64,000 nucleotides of DNA from Thereva unica. Lineage: Eukaryota; Arthropoda; Insecta; Diptera; Therevidae. The translations under genes were made by a program, and so were the position numbers. Below are positions 48,857 through 60,394 of this stretch, in pieces. The stretch is taken from assembly GCA_949987705.1 (NCBI GenBank), contig OX465281.1:79884543-79948542 (forward strand), written 5' to 3'. A model generated the notes under the pieces. That model saw nothing but the letters and a program-made list of their open reading frames with translations. It was not told where the DNA came from and did no database searches. Position 1 is the stretch's first letter, and each line of letters begins with the position of its first letter.

Positions 48857-51800
48857 TATATGAAAAAACCAAGCTTAGGTGTAACCCTTTGTACTACCAG
48901 TCCGTTATGTCGTTCAGTTCATGGTGCAATGTCTAGTAGTAGCTTGGTTTGAAGAATAGGGGAGAATAGGAAAGGTTAGAGGGGGCCTGGAGGGTGTAGA
49001 AGAAAATGACGATGAACCTCACGTTTGAACTCTAAGATGTTGTACGAGTTCGGAAATACCGACTGCGGGAGATCATTCCACAATCGAGTTGTTCTATTCA
49101 TAAACGAACCTCTGAACCGTATTGTGCGTGAACGAGGGGGCTGTAGGGTATGGGGGTGAGCCGAGCGGGCTAGTCTTGTGTTGCGGGAAAAGTATTGCCG
49201 TGCAGGCAGGAGGTCCTGAATTTCGGTGGAACAGTCGCCATGGTAATAGCGATAAAGTACGGAGAGGGCTGCTACATTCCTACGGTGGCTCAAGGTGTCT
49301 ATGGAGGCGCGAAAGGGGCCATCACCAATGAGTTTGAGGGCACGATTTTGCACCTTGTCGAGACAAGCCAAGGTGGTTTTTGGGGCGCCTGCCCAGATAT
49401 GTGAGTTGTATTCGAGGCGCGGCCGAATGTAGGATTTGTATATTGTAGCCAATGCGGCTGGCTGGAGGAGGAACTTGCATCTCTTGAGAAATCCAAGGCA
49501 TTGGGAGGCTTGTTTGTAGATTTGGAATATGTGATCGTTCCATCGCAGATGCTCCGTTAAAGTTACCCCTAGGATGTTGAGAGTTGAGTCAGCCGTTAGA
49601 TTCTCTCCATCCACCGAGACAGGAGGAAGGTCGGTACAATTTTTGTTGGAGATCAGACAGTGCTTCGTTTTTGTGGCATTGAATTCGACGCGGTTCATTT
49701 CGCCCCAATGAAGAATCGATTTGATATCCCGGTTGATCGAAGCCGACATCAGTTGACGGTGGTAAAGACAAGGTCTGGCACGTGCTTGTCTTATATTGTC
49801 GAAGGAGTAAGAGAAATTCAGAGTACCGTCATCAGCGAAGCAGTGAAGTGGGTTGGAGGGGATTGAGAGCAGATCATTAATGAAGATTAGAAAAAGTGCA
49901 GGTGAAAGAATTGACCCCTGAGGAACTCCGGCCGAAATGGCGTGGGGGTTGGATTCGACGCCATCCAATACTACCTTGATTGAACGGCATGAAAGAAAGC
50001 TCTTAATCCAGTTCCTTAGAACTAAGTGTATACCAATAGCTTGGAGTTTATTCAACAGAGCTGGGTGCCATACTCTGTCAAAAGCCTTTGATATATCTAG
50101 AGCAACTAGGCTAGACTCACCAAAGCTGTGAATGCTTTGGTTGATACGCTCGGTTAAACACACAAGCAGGTCGCCAGTAGACCGTTTAGATCTGAAGCCG
50201 TATTGCCTGTCGTGTATAATTTGGTTGGATTCTAGATATTTCATCAGCCTTTTATTGATTATTGTCTCCATGATTTTGGAGAGAACAGAAGTAATTGCTA
50301 TTGGGCGGTAGTTTAAGGGGTCGCTGGCTTCACCTTTTTTTGGGATTGGCTGAACATGAGCTAGTTTCCAAGAGTCGGGATACACTCCGGAGAAGTAAGA
50401 CAGGGCAAAAAGTTTGCGCAGAGGTTTAGCCAAAGGTGAGGCACATTTTTTAAGTACCATAGGGGGGATTTTGTCGGGACCAGTGGATTTGTTGGCGTTG
50501 AGTTCTTTGAGACACCTAAACACCTCGCGAGTCCTGAAGTGAACTCCGTCCATTGAGTGGGTGGTATTCTCGAGAGTGGGGGGTGACATAGCAGCATCGG
50601 GTAAAGAAGAATTTGCGGCGAACAGAGAAGCTAATATGTCGGCCTTGGGTTTGCTTTCTGTTATCACTTCCTTGTTATGAATAAAAGGAGGTGTTGAGGA
50701 GGAAGTAAAATTCTTCTTGATGGCAGTTACCAAGGACCAGAAGTTTTTGCTGCCTGTAGTGGAGTTAAGAATCTTACTTCTCAATCTATCATCAAATGAT
50801 GATTTGACTTTCCTGATGATGGAGTTACAGGAGTTTCTAAGTTTGACGTACTCACGACGAAGTGGCTCATTAGGCGAACGTCTGTATGCTCTATAGGCGG
50901 CTTCTTTAGCTTTGATTGCGTTCATACATTCCCCATTGAACCATTTGTTCGGCCTAGGCTTCACAGATTTGGTAGAGTGAGGGATGAACAAGCGCATACC
51001 CGCTCGAATAATTTTGGTGACACAGAGGGCCGCATAGTTCGCATTGGCACTACGGAAACACAAATCCCAGTCAGTGGCCTGGAAGAAGCGAATAAGACCC
51101 AACCAGTTGGCTTTCCCATAGTGCCACACAGTTCTTTTAGGAGCTGTGGTGGTTGTGGTCGAGGATGGATATGGGAAATAAGCGCTAATTAGTTTATGGT
51201 CCAAGTTGCCAAGGGGTGAGCTAACTTTGATGGAGTACCGCGTCGGGTGGGAAGTAAGAAACAGGTCAAGGAGATGGGCTCCTTGACCTGGAATATCAGG
51301 GACTCTCGTCGGACATTTGACAATTTGGTGCAAGTTGTTGAGGCTCGCAAAGAGCTCGGCGTCTTTGCCAGGAACACTGGTGCCATTTGAGTAATTTAGC
51401 CAATGTACATTGTGAACGTTGAAATCACCCGCAACAATGATTTCGCTTTCCGGGTGGGAAAATAAAAATCCGGAAATCTGTTCAGAAATAGCATCGAAGC
51501 CTGAGGTGGTGGCCTCATTACTAATATTAGGACTCCTATATAAAAAACAGAAAAATATGACGTGGCTATGGATAATTATTTTAATCCAAAGATGATTAAA
51601 ATCAGATGTACTACTGTACACCTTCTGAAAGGCCACGTCATTCCTAATATATATGGCTAATCCCCTATGGGCGGAAAAGTTGTGCACTAAATTATACCCT
51701 GTCACCTGAAATCGATCTAAATCAAGATCTGGTAACACTTGGGTTTCACTCAGTGCGAAAATAGCAGGGGTATGGAGGAGTAACTCGCACGTAACGGCCA

Positions 51801-52100
51801 GGAAGTTCGCATTCAGTCCCCGAATGTTACAAAAATTGATTATAAAATCATTGTCACTTTGGGGACTGTTTAGCGTGAGGTCCATGATCTCATTTGTTTT
51901 TCTGTTGATACGTTTGGCAACACATTCCGTCGCCGATTTCAATTTTAGAAGTTTGTTCAAACGGTGACTTCGACTTCGCGGCGCAGTTGTAATTTCGATA
52001 AGGCCGATGGCCAAAGAGAGCGCCGCACCGAGATCTGGCACTCAAACAGGTGCTTGTCTTTTTAAAACCTCAGTAGGTATATGGAACAATGTCCAATGAG
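48822..52100 (-). mobile_element. LINE, near full-length, poly(A) tail
   Basis: On the - strand the element ends with TAGTACAAAGGGTTACACC, AAGCTTGG, TTTTTTCATATATAT and then A32 (48853-48822). One long protein frame occupies 52041-48976. I could not fix the 5' end or TSD. No ORF1 is seen upstream, so the 5' end is either truncated or lies just beyond 52041. Its tail family also occurs at 47305, 62814 and 63855 and on the SINEs. Confidence 0.88.
48976..52041 (-). CDS. LINE endonuclease-reverse transcriptase, 1,021 aa, intact
   Basis: There is no stop from Met (52041) to the terminal stop (48978-48976). Endonuclease signatures: FCNIRGLNANF (about 70), ALSETQ, AGDFNVHNVHW (about 203-213), LLDLFLTSHP and NLDHKLI. 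Reverse transcriptase: PIPKKGEASDPLNYRPIAIT, QYGFRSKRST, VALDISKAFDRVW (about 645), GVPQGSILSPALFLIFINDL and CFADDGTLN (about 734). The C-terminus is of the YIRPRLEYNSHIW...LWNDLPQSVF type without RNase H. This is a CR1/jockey-like protein that nicks target DNA and primes cDNA there. The length is normal for such an ORF2. Intactness suggests recent activity. Confidence 0.95.
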   Translation of the reverse strand: MPDLGAALSLAIGLIEITTAPRSRSHRLNKLLKLKSATECVAKRINRKTNEIMDLTLNSPQSDNDFIINFCNIRGLNANFLAVTCELLLHTPAIFALSETQVLPDLDLDRFQVTGYNLVHNFSAHRGLAIYIRNDVAFQKVYSSTSDFNHLWIKIIIHSHVIFFCFLYRSPNISNEATTSGFDAISEQISGFLFSHPESEIIVAGDFNVHNVHWLNYSNGTSVPGKDAELFASLNNLHQIVKCPTRVPDIPGQGAHLLDLFLTSHPTRYSIKVSSPLGNLDHKLISAYFPYPSSTTTTTAPKRTVWHYGKANWLGLIRFFQATDWDLCFRSANANYAALCVTKIIRAGMRLFIPHSTKSVKPRPNKWFNGECMNAIKAKEAAYRAYRRSPNEPLRREYVKLRNSCNSIIRKVKSSFDDRLRSKILNSTTGSKNFWSLVTAIKKNFTSSSTPPFIHNKEVITESKPKADILASLFAANSSLPDAAMSPPTLENTTHSMDGVHFRTREVFRCLKELNANKSTGPDKIPPMVLKKCASPLAKPLRKLFALSYFSGVYPDSWKLAHVQPIPKKGEASDPLNYRPIAITSVLSKIMETIINKRLMKYLESNQIIHDRQYGFRSKRSTGDLLVCLTERINQSIHSFGESSLVALDISKAFDRVWHPALLNKLQAIGIHLVLRNWIKSFLSCRSIKVVLDGVESNPHAISAGVPQGSILSPALFLIFINDLLSIPSNPLHCFADDGTLNFSYSFDNIRQARARPCLYHRQLMSASINRDIKSILHWGEMNRVEFNATKTKHCLISNKNCTDLPPVSVDGENLTADSTLNILGVTLTEHLRWNDHIFQIYKQASQCLGFLKRCKFLLQPAALATIYKSYIRPRLEYNSHIWAGAPKTTLACLDKVQNRALKLIGDGPFRASIDTLSHRRNVAALSVLYRYYHGDCSTEIQDLLPARQYFSRNTRLARSAHPHTLQPPRSRTIRFRGSFMNRTTRLWNDLPQSVFPNSYNILEFKREVHRHFLLHPPGPL

Positions 52101-53159
52101 AGCATCGCATCGATTCTCGAACGAGAGTGCGGCGCCCGAAAATTTCGGTGATCCTATCAAAAAAGTTTTGATATTTTGCGCGGCACCAAGCATTTAAAAA
52201 ATTAAAGTTTTGTTTTTAAGTAGGTAGAAAATTGAGTAAAAATGGCATGAAGACTTTTCCTTTCCCTATATGGTGTTTGGGCCGCTGATTGCGAAAATCG
52301 GGGTCCTGTCCTAAAATAAGGGCGTATCCCTTGAAAATGCAAGAAACACTCCTTTTAAGGGGTTTTTGCAATTATATCAATACTAATCACAAATGACAAT
52401 ATATTCATTTGCGAAAGTGCTTGATTGATACCAAATCAAGCCAAATTTTATGATAAGGGATAATCCTAAAGGGTTAAACCTGACCCAAACCGAAAAAAAA
52501 TAAATATACCTTTTGAATGAAAGTTATTCAGGACAAATATAGAAATTTGGTTTAGGGGTAGTAACCCGCAATTTACCAATATTTAATAATATTTTATCAA
52601 AAATAAAATTAAAATGCCAAAAAAACGTTCTTTTGTCAAATTCAGCTTTAGGCCTTGTGCCAAAAGAGGAATTCAAACGTCAATTTGTATGACTATCTCA
52701 TTTGAAGTTACTAATTTGATTTTCGACGGTTTGCGTCTATGGAAATGAGTACATAAATTATTTAACTCATTTCAATTTTTATTCACTAGGCCCAAATATG
52801 CTAACATCAACTGAAAAAAGATATACAGTTTATTGATTCACAAAGTAAATTAAAAATATAAAAACATTACGAAACTGCCTATGAATTGTTAAAATTCATT
52901 AGTATTAAAACCTCGCAAGCACTCATCATTTAGTAGATATTATGTTTTTTTTTTGGTTTCGCAAAATAACGAAATCAAGCTCAATCATTTATTTATAAGA
53001 AAAATAATAAACAATCTAACCTAACATAATAAAATTTTCAACAAATGTTTCTTCGTTAATTTTTAATTAAAAAAGTTTAACTGTCACTTAAATGTGTGAA
53101 TTGGTATATTGGCAGAAAAATTTTGGTAAATAAAATAAAATTCACAGTTTTTGTTAAAA
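52101..53159. other. Repeat-like non-coding interval
   Basis: 52265-52375 (GGGCCGCTGATTGCGAAAAT, GGTCCTGTCCTAAAA, GGGCGTATCCCTTGAAAATG) resembles 38791-38880 inside the second Transib. The rest is AT-rich without a gene. Confidence 0.55.
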
Positions 53160-53695
53160 TGAAATAACTTTGATCCGCCCAAGTCCATTATTTGAAAAAT
53201 TAGATCAGCAAAGAACTAATGATACAATAGAAATTGGGCTCTGCCAAAGAAAGATCAAATTTTTCGAAAAACAAAATCACGAAAAAATGAAAAATTCACG
53301 ATTTTCGATTCGATTTTTTTTTACTTTTTTTCAAGTTTACAAATTTTTTTGGTTACCATCATAAAGTACATAAAAGAACCTACAGTTAAAAAAAAGAAAG
53401 ATCCTCATATGATGCAATGCACAAAACTGATAAGCCAATCAATTTTCAAATTTGAAGTCAATTTTTGAGCCTTATATTAATATTTTGACTTAAAATTTTA
53501 ACCAGTTATTGTTTACATTATAAAGTAAAACCTTTGAAAATTTCATCAAATTTCACTTAAACTATCCAAAACTGAGCAGTTTCTTCAGTTTTTAGTATTT
53601 TTAAAGTTTATGTGTGCAGATAAAATTTTTATATTGCAACCGCTGGTAGCCAATATCATAACGAACACCCTCTATTTTTTCGATTTTTTCGGACC
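53160..53695 (+). repeat. Relative of the 31615-32783 hAT interior
   Basis: ATTCACGATTTTCGATTC, CAATCAATTTTCAAATTTGA, TTTTAACCAGTTA.TGTT and TAGCCAATAT.AT.ACGAAC appear in the same order as in 32285-32630. The TIRs are missing. It is an old internal fragment. Confidence 0.75.
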
Positions 53696-54000
53696 TACAT
53701 ATGTCAGATATACGCATCTATATTTAGAAAGAACGACCAAAATGGTAAATTTTTGACATAATGGTCGATAACTTACGTAGCGGCGGTTGTTAGAGGTAGA
53801 AAATGTCCATTTCGTATAGTCTTCGATGTAACTAACATGCTCCAAAAAAAATTTGAGACTGGAAGCAATTCCTTTTCCACTAAAATTTGATGCTTATCGG
53901 ACTACACTAATAGCGGCTTCATTAACCAGGCTATTGTCAACCGACCAGCTGTTTAAAACGTAATATAGAGAAACCATAGCGTATTGCACTAAATAATTTA
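53696..54000. other. Non-coding interval
   Basis: About 300 bp, no recognisable feature. Confidence 0.45.
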
Positions 54001-54100
54001 TGTTAGGTTAGGTTAGGTTGAAATGGCTGCCCCCACCAAGGAGCCCACTTAGGCACGCCATTGGGCCCATTGTGATGCCATTCTGGTATTGGGACATAGT

Positions 54101-56965
54101 TCAGGCCATTTCAAGCCATTTTGAGCTTTTAATAAAGCGACAGAGTCTAGAGACACCAATATTTTGCAGCTCGCTCAATCCGTCAAGGAAAGGTGAGCCA
54201 AGTAGAGTCCCTCTTTTCCTTGCTAGGGCGGGACATGTGCAGAGAAGATGGGAGACAGTTTCTTCCTCTTCTTCATTACCACAACTTCTACATAAGTCGT
54301 TGTGGGGGAGTCCTAATCTTTCGGCGTGTGGGCCAAAGGGACAGTGACCAGTCAGCACCCTTACCACGTGGCTTATCTCCTTTTTGTTCAACTGAACCAG
54401 AGATTTTGAACGCTTTGCGTCCAAAGTTGGCCACATTGCATGAAGAGTGCGACAAACCGTTGCTGTGGTCCATCTCAGCCCGGCTCGAGCTAAGCTGATT
54501 TTACTCACAGCTAGTTTATAGGTGGCTAAGGGCATTCCCATTCGGGTTAAGTGGGGTGTCCTTTCCACTTCGGTTCCCTGTCTAGCAAGCTCATCTGCCC
54601 TACAGTTTCCCCTAATCCCACTGTGTCCAGGAACCCAACACAGTGTTATATCAAACTGAGTGGCAGTCTCACACAGAGACCTGCGGCAGTTCAGAAGAGT
54701 CGTGGATGTTGTGACGACAGAATTAAGAGCCTTGAGGGCCGCCTGGCTATCCGATAGAATACATATCGTCGCTTATCCAGAATAGTGCTACAACTCAAAA
54801 ATTTCCAATTTCGAGTTTATTTCAAGAATGTATAGCTAATTACGCATATTTTTATGTAGCAAAAATCCATATTAATACTTCTAAAAATGACCGCTGGAAA
54901 CCCGCTGGAATCCAAGATCATAACATGGGCTTGTATGAAACTAAAAACTTTCAAATGGCTCCCCTGTAAAATTCATTGTTTTTGAGTTGTGACACTATTC
55001 TGGATAAGCGACGATATATTCTTATGAGATATATTATTTATCTTCAGCCATTCGAGAGCCTCCCAGATCGCAGTGACTTCCGCTTGGAAGACGCTGCAGT
55101 GGTCGGGTAGACGAAGAGAGGTATTTATATTTAATGCCTCGGAAAAGATACCAGAGCCTACATTATTCCCAATTTTTGAGCCATCTGTGAAAATACATAA
55201 TGACCCAGTTGGGATAACACCATCTGTCCAGTCATCTCTGGCCGGAATGATGGTATTGAAACCTTTCTCCAAGGTCCACGTAGGTGTAGTATAATCTAGG
55301 TTGTTCGCAGTGGTGGCGAATTTCCTAAGGATGGATGAATGGCCATATGAGTATGGAGTCCATCCAAGAGAAGCCTTTGTCCTGGCAGCCGTCCAGGCTG
55401 CCATTTGCTCGGCGTGTATATCCAAAGGGGTAATATGCAATAAGACATCCAGCGCAGCTGTAGGGGTGCTTCTCATTGCACCACTGATACACAGCTCAGC
55501 TGTTCTTTGGACCCTTTCCAGTATATGGCGATACGTAATCTTCTGTAATGCAGTCCACCATACCGATATGCCATGCATAAGTATAAGTCTGATTACGGCT
55601 GTATAGAGCCAGTGGACGATGCGGGGTTTAAGGCCCCAGTTGACTCCGATCGTTTTCTGGCATAGGAAGAGAGCGGTTTTGGCCTTATTTGCTCTTTCTA
55701 TAAGATTCGGTCTCCACGTTAGTTTCCTATCGAGTATGAGACCTAGAAATTTCGCATCCTCCTTTATATGCAGTGTTTCATTACAGAGTCTTAAAGGAGG
55801 AAAATTGGGAAGTCTATGCTTCTTTGTAAAGAGCACTACTTCAGTCTTGGTTGGGTTGACGCCTAGACCCTTTGTAGTGGCCCAATGAGAAAGAGTATTC
55901 AATGCTTGTTGCATTATATCTCTTATTGTTGAGATATACTTGCCGGTCACCACCAGCACAATATCATCAGCATAGGCCACCGTGGTGCACCCAGACTCCT
56001 TTAGAGTTATCAATACTTCATTGACTGTCATATTCCAAAGGAGCGGCGATAAGACCCCACCTTGGGGTGTGCCTCTTTTAACGCGTCTGACTTCTTCCGA
56101 AAGCCCCAGGCTAGACTTTATGACCCTGCACCCTAGCAACTGATCAATAAAGGACCTGGAGCACCCATCAACATTCAGACGCTGGAGTGCCCTCGTGACC
56201 GCAGAGGGTTCAACATTGTTGAAAGCACCTTCAATATCTAAGAAAGCAGCCAACGTGAATTCCTTGAATTCAAGGGATCTTTCAATGACCGCTACCAAAG
56301 AGTGGAGAGCAGTGTCTACTGATTTACCTTTCGTGTAGGCATGCTGCGAGGGAGAAAGCAGTTTTTTATCAATGCTTTGCTTAACATGGATCTCCACAAG
56401 TCTTTCTAGTATCTTGAGGAGAAAGGATGTGAGACATATAGGTCTCAAGTCTTTTGGATTGTGGTAGGAGATTTTACCCGCTTTCGGAATGAAAGCTACC
56501 TTCGCTACTCTCCAGGATGTTGGAATGTAGCTTAGGCTAAGGGAGCTCCTATAGATGGCTGCGAGCCAATTCAGAATTAGGTCACTGACTTTCTGAATTT
56601 CAATGGGATAAATTCCATCTGGTCCCGGTGTTTTATAAGGCATGAAGCGTTCTATGGACCACAGGAGTAAATCTCTGTTTATCAATCTGTCAATGGTGCC
56701 TAAATTATGTGTGCTAGCTGGGCCCTCAAAACCTGTTTCTGCAGATGCAGCAAGAGATGTTGAGCCAGGAAAGTGAGTATCGAGTAGGAGTTTCAATGAC
56801 TCCTGACTGCTTGTGATCCATGTACCGTCTGCTTGTTGCAGCATTTCTTGGCACATTGGGCTTTTCGAGAGAACTTTTCTCATTCTTGCGGCATCCGAAA
56901 AACCTTCTATTGTCGCACAAAAGGTTTTCCAGGATTCCCTTTTTGAGTTTCGCAGTTCGTATTTG
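54101..56965 (-). pseudogene. Reverse transcriptase-RNase H polyprotein, MITE-interrupted
   Basis: The frame is open upstream of Met 56883 (WKTFCATIEGFSDAARMRKV) to about 56965. RT motifs: AFIPKAGK, AYTKGKSVDTA, AAFLDIEGAFNNV (about residue 218 from Met 56883), RGTPQGGVLSPLLWN and AYADDIVLV (about 304). RNase H starts FTDGSK (about 568) and QAEVTAIWEALEW. The MITE follows at NI, and beyond it the frame resumes CILSDSQAALKAL, CWVPGHSGIRGNCRADELAR. The end has GHCPFGPHAERLG and CRSCGNEEEEETVSHLLCTC. Removing the MITE and one ATAT rejoins the RNase H frame, so the copy was coding-competent when hit. Only the 5' truncation predates it. Confidence 0.92.
54767..55013. mobile_element. 247-bp MITE in RNase H domain, 4-bp TSD
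   Basis: CGTCGCTTATCCAGAATAGT at 54767 is mirrored exactly at 55013. Pairing continues through ACAACTCAAAAA with a small change. ATAT flanks both sides (54763-54766, 55014-55017). The reading frame of the host LINE supports a 4-bp TSD. Superfamily unassigned. Confidence 0.88.
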
Positions 56966-56975
56966 AACGATATTT

Positions 56976-57420
56976 TATGTTACTTGTTGGTAAATGACTC
57001 CATAAAATAATTTTATGGAACCATGACAGAATACGATTTTTAAAATATTTTATTTTTATTTTATGAAGAAGAAATTTTATCACGAAAAAATAACCTAAAA
57101 TATTTTTTCCGAGTTTAAATTGCTGCAGCAATTTTAATACTTTTGCTGTAGACTCTGCTTTGCTGCCAAGAAGACCACAGAAATTTACTATGCCTTGCTT
57201 TACAGCAATCATATTTTCAATCATCTTGCTGCTGGCTGTGAAAGCTTTTTTGTTTCAGTTTGCTGCGTATGCTGCTGCTTACAAATAAATGCTTGAGCAT
57301 GCTGCTTCGGCTACGAATGCTTCACATGCACATACAAAAAAAGTTTTCAAGTTTTATAAAGTTGGAGCATGAAAAAAAACCTGAAAGAAGGAAAGCTTTG
57401 GAGAGGAATGTTTTGAAAAA
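56976..57420. other. Non-coding interval
   Basis: About 440 bp rich in GCTGC/GCAGC words (57118-57310). No gene or TIR that I recognise. Confidence 0.45.
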
Positions 57421-57426
57421 CTGTTA

Positions 57427-57656
57427 TGCCGGGTTTCCACCAAACAGAAAAAACAAGAAACACAAACAAAAACTGTTTTTGCCAACAAAAATGTCAATGT
57501 TTTGTAAAAATCGAACAATTTTAAAAACATTTTTGTCGGAGAATAGTGTTTTTACAAACAAAACACTGTCCCATCTTGAGTGGGTAAAGCAAAACAAAAC
57601 AAAATTTTAAAAACAAAACAGTTTTTTAAAACTGTCTGTTTGGTGGAAACCCGGCA
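57427..57656. mobile_element. 230-bp Harbinger-type MITE
   Basis: TGCCGGGTTTCCACCAAACA at 57427 mirrors TGTTTGGTGGAAACCCGGCA ending 57656. TTA is repeated on both sides (57424-57426, 57657-57659). The 3-bp TWA TSD points to PIF/Harbinger. The interior is A/C-rich with AAACAAAA words. Confidence 0.85.
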
Positions 57657-57659
57657 TTA

Positions 57660-59340
57660 GGAAACAGAAAGCTTTTCACAGTAAAGTATTTTAAAGCCGA
57701 AGCATTTGCAGTCAGGCCAGTATGCTGCTGAAAGTAATTTAAAAGCAACAGCGTTCGCAGCAATTTGAATCAAACAGCTTTCACAGTCATCAGCAAAGTA
57801 AATTTAAAAATATGTGCTTTGCTTTAAATGTACTTTGTTTTCAAATTCTGTATTATTTTATGAAAAAGTGCAGAATATATCCCAATACAATATCTACCTA
57901 TTAAATCAAATTTATAGCAAAAAACAGAAAAAAATTACTTGCTTTCAATTTTATTTCGCGACCAATACGGTGCTGACATTGAACATGACCAGGGACCGGG
58001 TGTCAGCAACTAGGGCACTTCACAGCATCGCATTTAGACGGCGTGGGATGCTTTACGCTAACTGCTCTCATTGGACTTTGGCCTTCTTTGGCTTCATGTC
58101 CCATGCTGCACTTATGCAAAGGTTATATCAACTCTGCGTATTCCGTGTTGATGTGTTCAACTTTCAATCTGAGTTTGTCAGTGACCTCTTTGGTATCTTT
58201 GGAGTATCGCTATAAACCACGAGGATTATTTCTGGTTCTTGTTGATACCATATGTTAAAACCTTGGCTTTTACAGTTATAGATAGGTGGGAGTATTCTGC
58301 GTAGATTGCTGTCTTATTCATGAAAATATCGAATAGGGTTACAAACATACAGGGTAATATGTAAACCTATACCAAAACATTTGAAAACGCCCTAAACTGT
58401 TACCACAGCCAGGTGTTTCGACATTTTCACTGATACACCCTGTATATTTGTTATCCCAGCATTTGTGTGTAAACATACTCATATTATATATTATAATTTG
58501 AAATTGCCGAGTAAATTCTCTCTGCACCCTTGACAAGTTGAAAATTTCTGAAATATCTCCTTGGAAGATGAAAGCTGTACTATTTTATCGCACCTTTCCT
58601 TCAAACTGACCCTTTAATGTCTGTATAGGTTACCTCGGATTTCTTGAACTCCATCTATCGTCTTCAAAGCAGCACCTAACAGAATATCCTTCCCTTGTTG
58701 ACTTCTTTGAATCATGCACGTTTCAATAAAATTGGGATAATCTGTTTATGTTAGAGAGAGCTTTAGTGGACCTAGGTTGATTTGAAGTGATTAAGGAAAG
58801 GTGGCCATCAAGTGTACTACTCTATAAACGCCCCACAGCAATAAATTTTTTTATTTCACATCACAATATCGAGTGCAGACCTTCCAACTCACAGCTTCCA
58901 ATACGAACGAATTTCAAGAATTTTTAATTGATATTCTAGTTCTGTAATTGTAACGTTTTATTTATTTATTGCGTAACAAAACTTTAGTATCTTTACAAAA
59001 ATAGCCTTTCTGCCTTCAAACTTACATTAAGCCATAGCTAGCTGCTTTATTAAACGAAAGCTAGTTCAAGGTGACGATTAACAATAACAGAACCGAAGTT
59101 TTGATTGACTGTAGTTTTTTGTTCCTTAGATTGGGATTTAAGATGTCCAGATGGGATTATGGGAAGCAACGATATTTTTGTTCATATTGAAAAACCGCTT
59201 TTTAAACACGACGACATTAACTCAAACTAACAGCGGAACCAAACGTGAGATAAGAGTTCGGACTAATATTTACCTGCGGCGAATATATAATATCTTCTAA
59301 GTAGACGAAGAGGTGTAAACAACTTGTAACTTCGTTCATA
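57660..59340. other. Non-coding interval
   Basis: About 1.7 kb with short frames lacking domains. ATACAGGGTAATA (58347) and ACACCCTGTATA (58434) form a weak inverted pair about 100 bp apart, of a kind seen at mariner ends. Confidence 0.45.
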
Positions 59341-59344
59341 ACAC

Positions 59345-59794
59345 TTTTTTTTGTATTATGTGAAAGACTATAGTCTCGGGAAACCCACTTTATACTGTTG
59401 ACAATATATTTTCTTAGTATAGAGTGCAATGTCGAACAGCAGCTATAGTCAGGGAGGAAGGAACTGCCACAACCTACGCGATATTTTTAGTCCACCTTTT
59501 CCCAATCATTACTATTGCGACTTTGACATCGGGGCATCGAGAAACAACTCGCTGGAGTGTTATGCTTCCTGGAACGAGTTGAATCTCATCAACCAACCGA
59601 TGACATGCGCTTTGGTGGAGCGGGGATGGGCTAAGGAAGGCTATGACAAGAGGAATCAGGAATGTAAAGAAGAAAGAAGGAAAGTCTTAGTGGTGGGAAA
59701 GTGAAAAAGGCGGGGGACCGTGTGGCTGGCCGGGATTCGAACCCGAGACCTCTGGGATGGTAGCCAGACGCCTTACTCCCTAGGCTACCGAGGC
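59345..59794 (-). repeat. tRNA-derived SINE, copy 3
   Basis: The - strand has the head GCCTCGGTAGCCTAGGGAGT, B box GGTTCGAATCCCGG and the body word AAGCATAACACTCCAGCGAG. The tail is more diverged (AGTATAAAGTGGG, TTTCACATAA). It is the oldest-looking of the three full copies. Confidence 0.88.
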
Positions 59795-60390
59795 CGGACT
59801 GGAATCGTTCGGTAGTGTTTTCTAAGCTGAATGGCATACGGGTAAATTCATATAAGTCGCTTGGGAAAGCAGTCTTACTCACACTGTCTTGAAGGACAAG
59901 TATGTGTACTTGCAAATCGAATTTCCCAATAATGATCCTAAAGTAGCGGAATTGGAATTTGCACCCTGTACCTTTTAACGTCCTCTATACTAATTTGAGA
60001 TGCCAGGATCTCTCTTCTGAGCGGCTATCGGTATTAAGAGTAACACATAAAAATGTTGTAATATTTCTTCTCGAAGATTTTAGGAATTAATTGGGACACC
60101 AAAAGTTAATTTATATAAAAAATGAAAATTTATTAGTAATTTTTTTTTATTCTAACAACTTCAAAACAAAACTTCTTGTACACTTGGGCTCCTCCTTCCT
60201 CCTTTTCTTCTTTCCATCTTCTAGGTGGTTAAGTTAGAACATCTGTACTAAATTGAGATGTGACATTGCGGTATGTATTATTAAAGTAAATGAGACTTCT
60301 CGGTGAGTTGGAATCTTAACATAACGACCCTTTTCTGTTACACTGTCCCTCCTAAATTCGCGTTCGCCCCGAACACAGCTCCATCTAGGG
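59795..60390. other. Non-coding interval beside gypsy relic
   Basis: Sequence downstream of the gypsy integrase relic. A - strand frame (60473-60234) with EERDPRWSCVRGEREFRRDS resembles what follows pol in gypsy elements, in a shifted frame. No LTR border is certain. Confidence 0.45.
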
Positions 60391-60394
60391 TCCC

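Larger units (their letters stand above)
54001..56975 (-). mobile_element. LOA/I-like LINE with RNase H, 5'-truncated
   Basis: The element runs on the - strand from a truncated 5' end near 56975 to a 3' end of AACCTAACCTAACCTAAC (54018-54001). That tail resembles telomeric TTAGG but is a usual 3' end of such LINEs. Its coding frame is broken by a 247-bp MITE. The endonuclease domain is missing. Confidence 0.88.

Noticed and set aside
54001..54018. TTAGG telomere-like repeats
   Set aside because: Only about three units, lying exactly at the 3' end of a LOA-like LINE where such repeats are usual. Flies also lack TTAGG telomeres.
57814..58215. 133-aa frame on the + strand
   Set aside because: No domain, no codon bias visible, AT-rich start; no supporting evidence of a gene.
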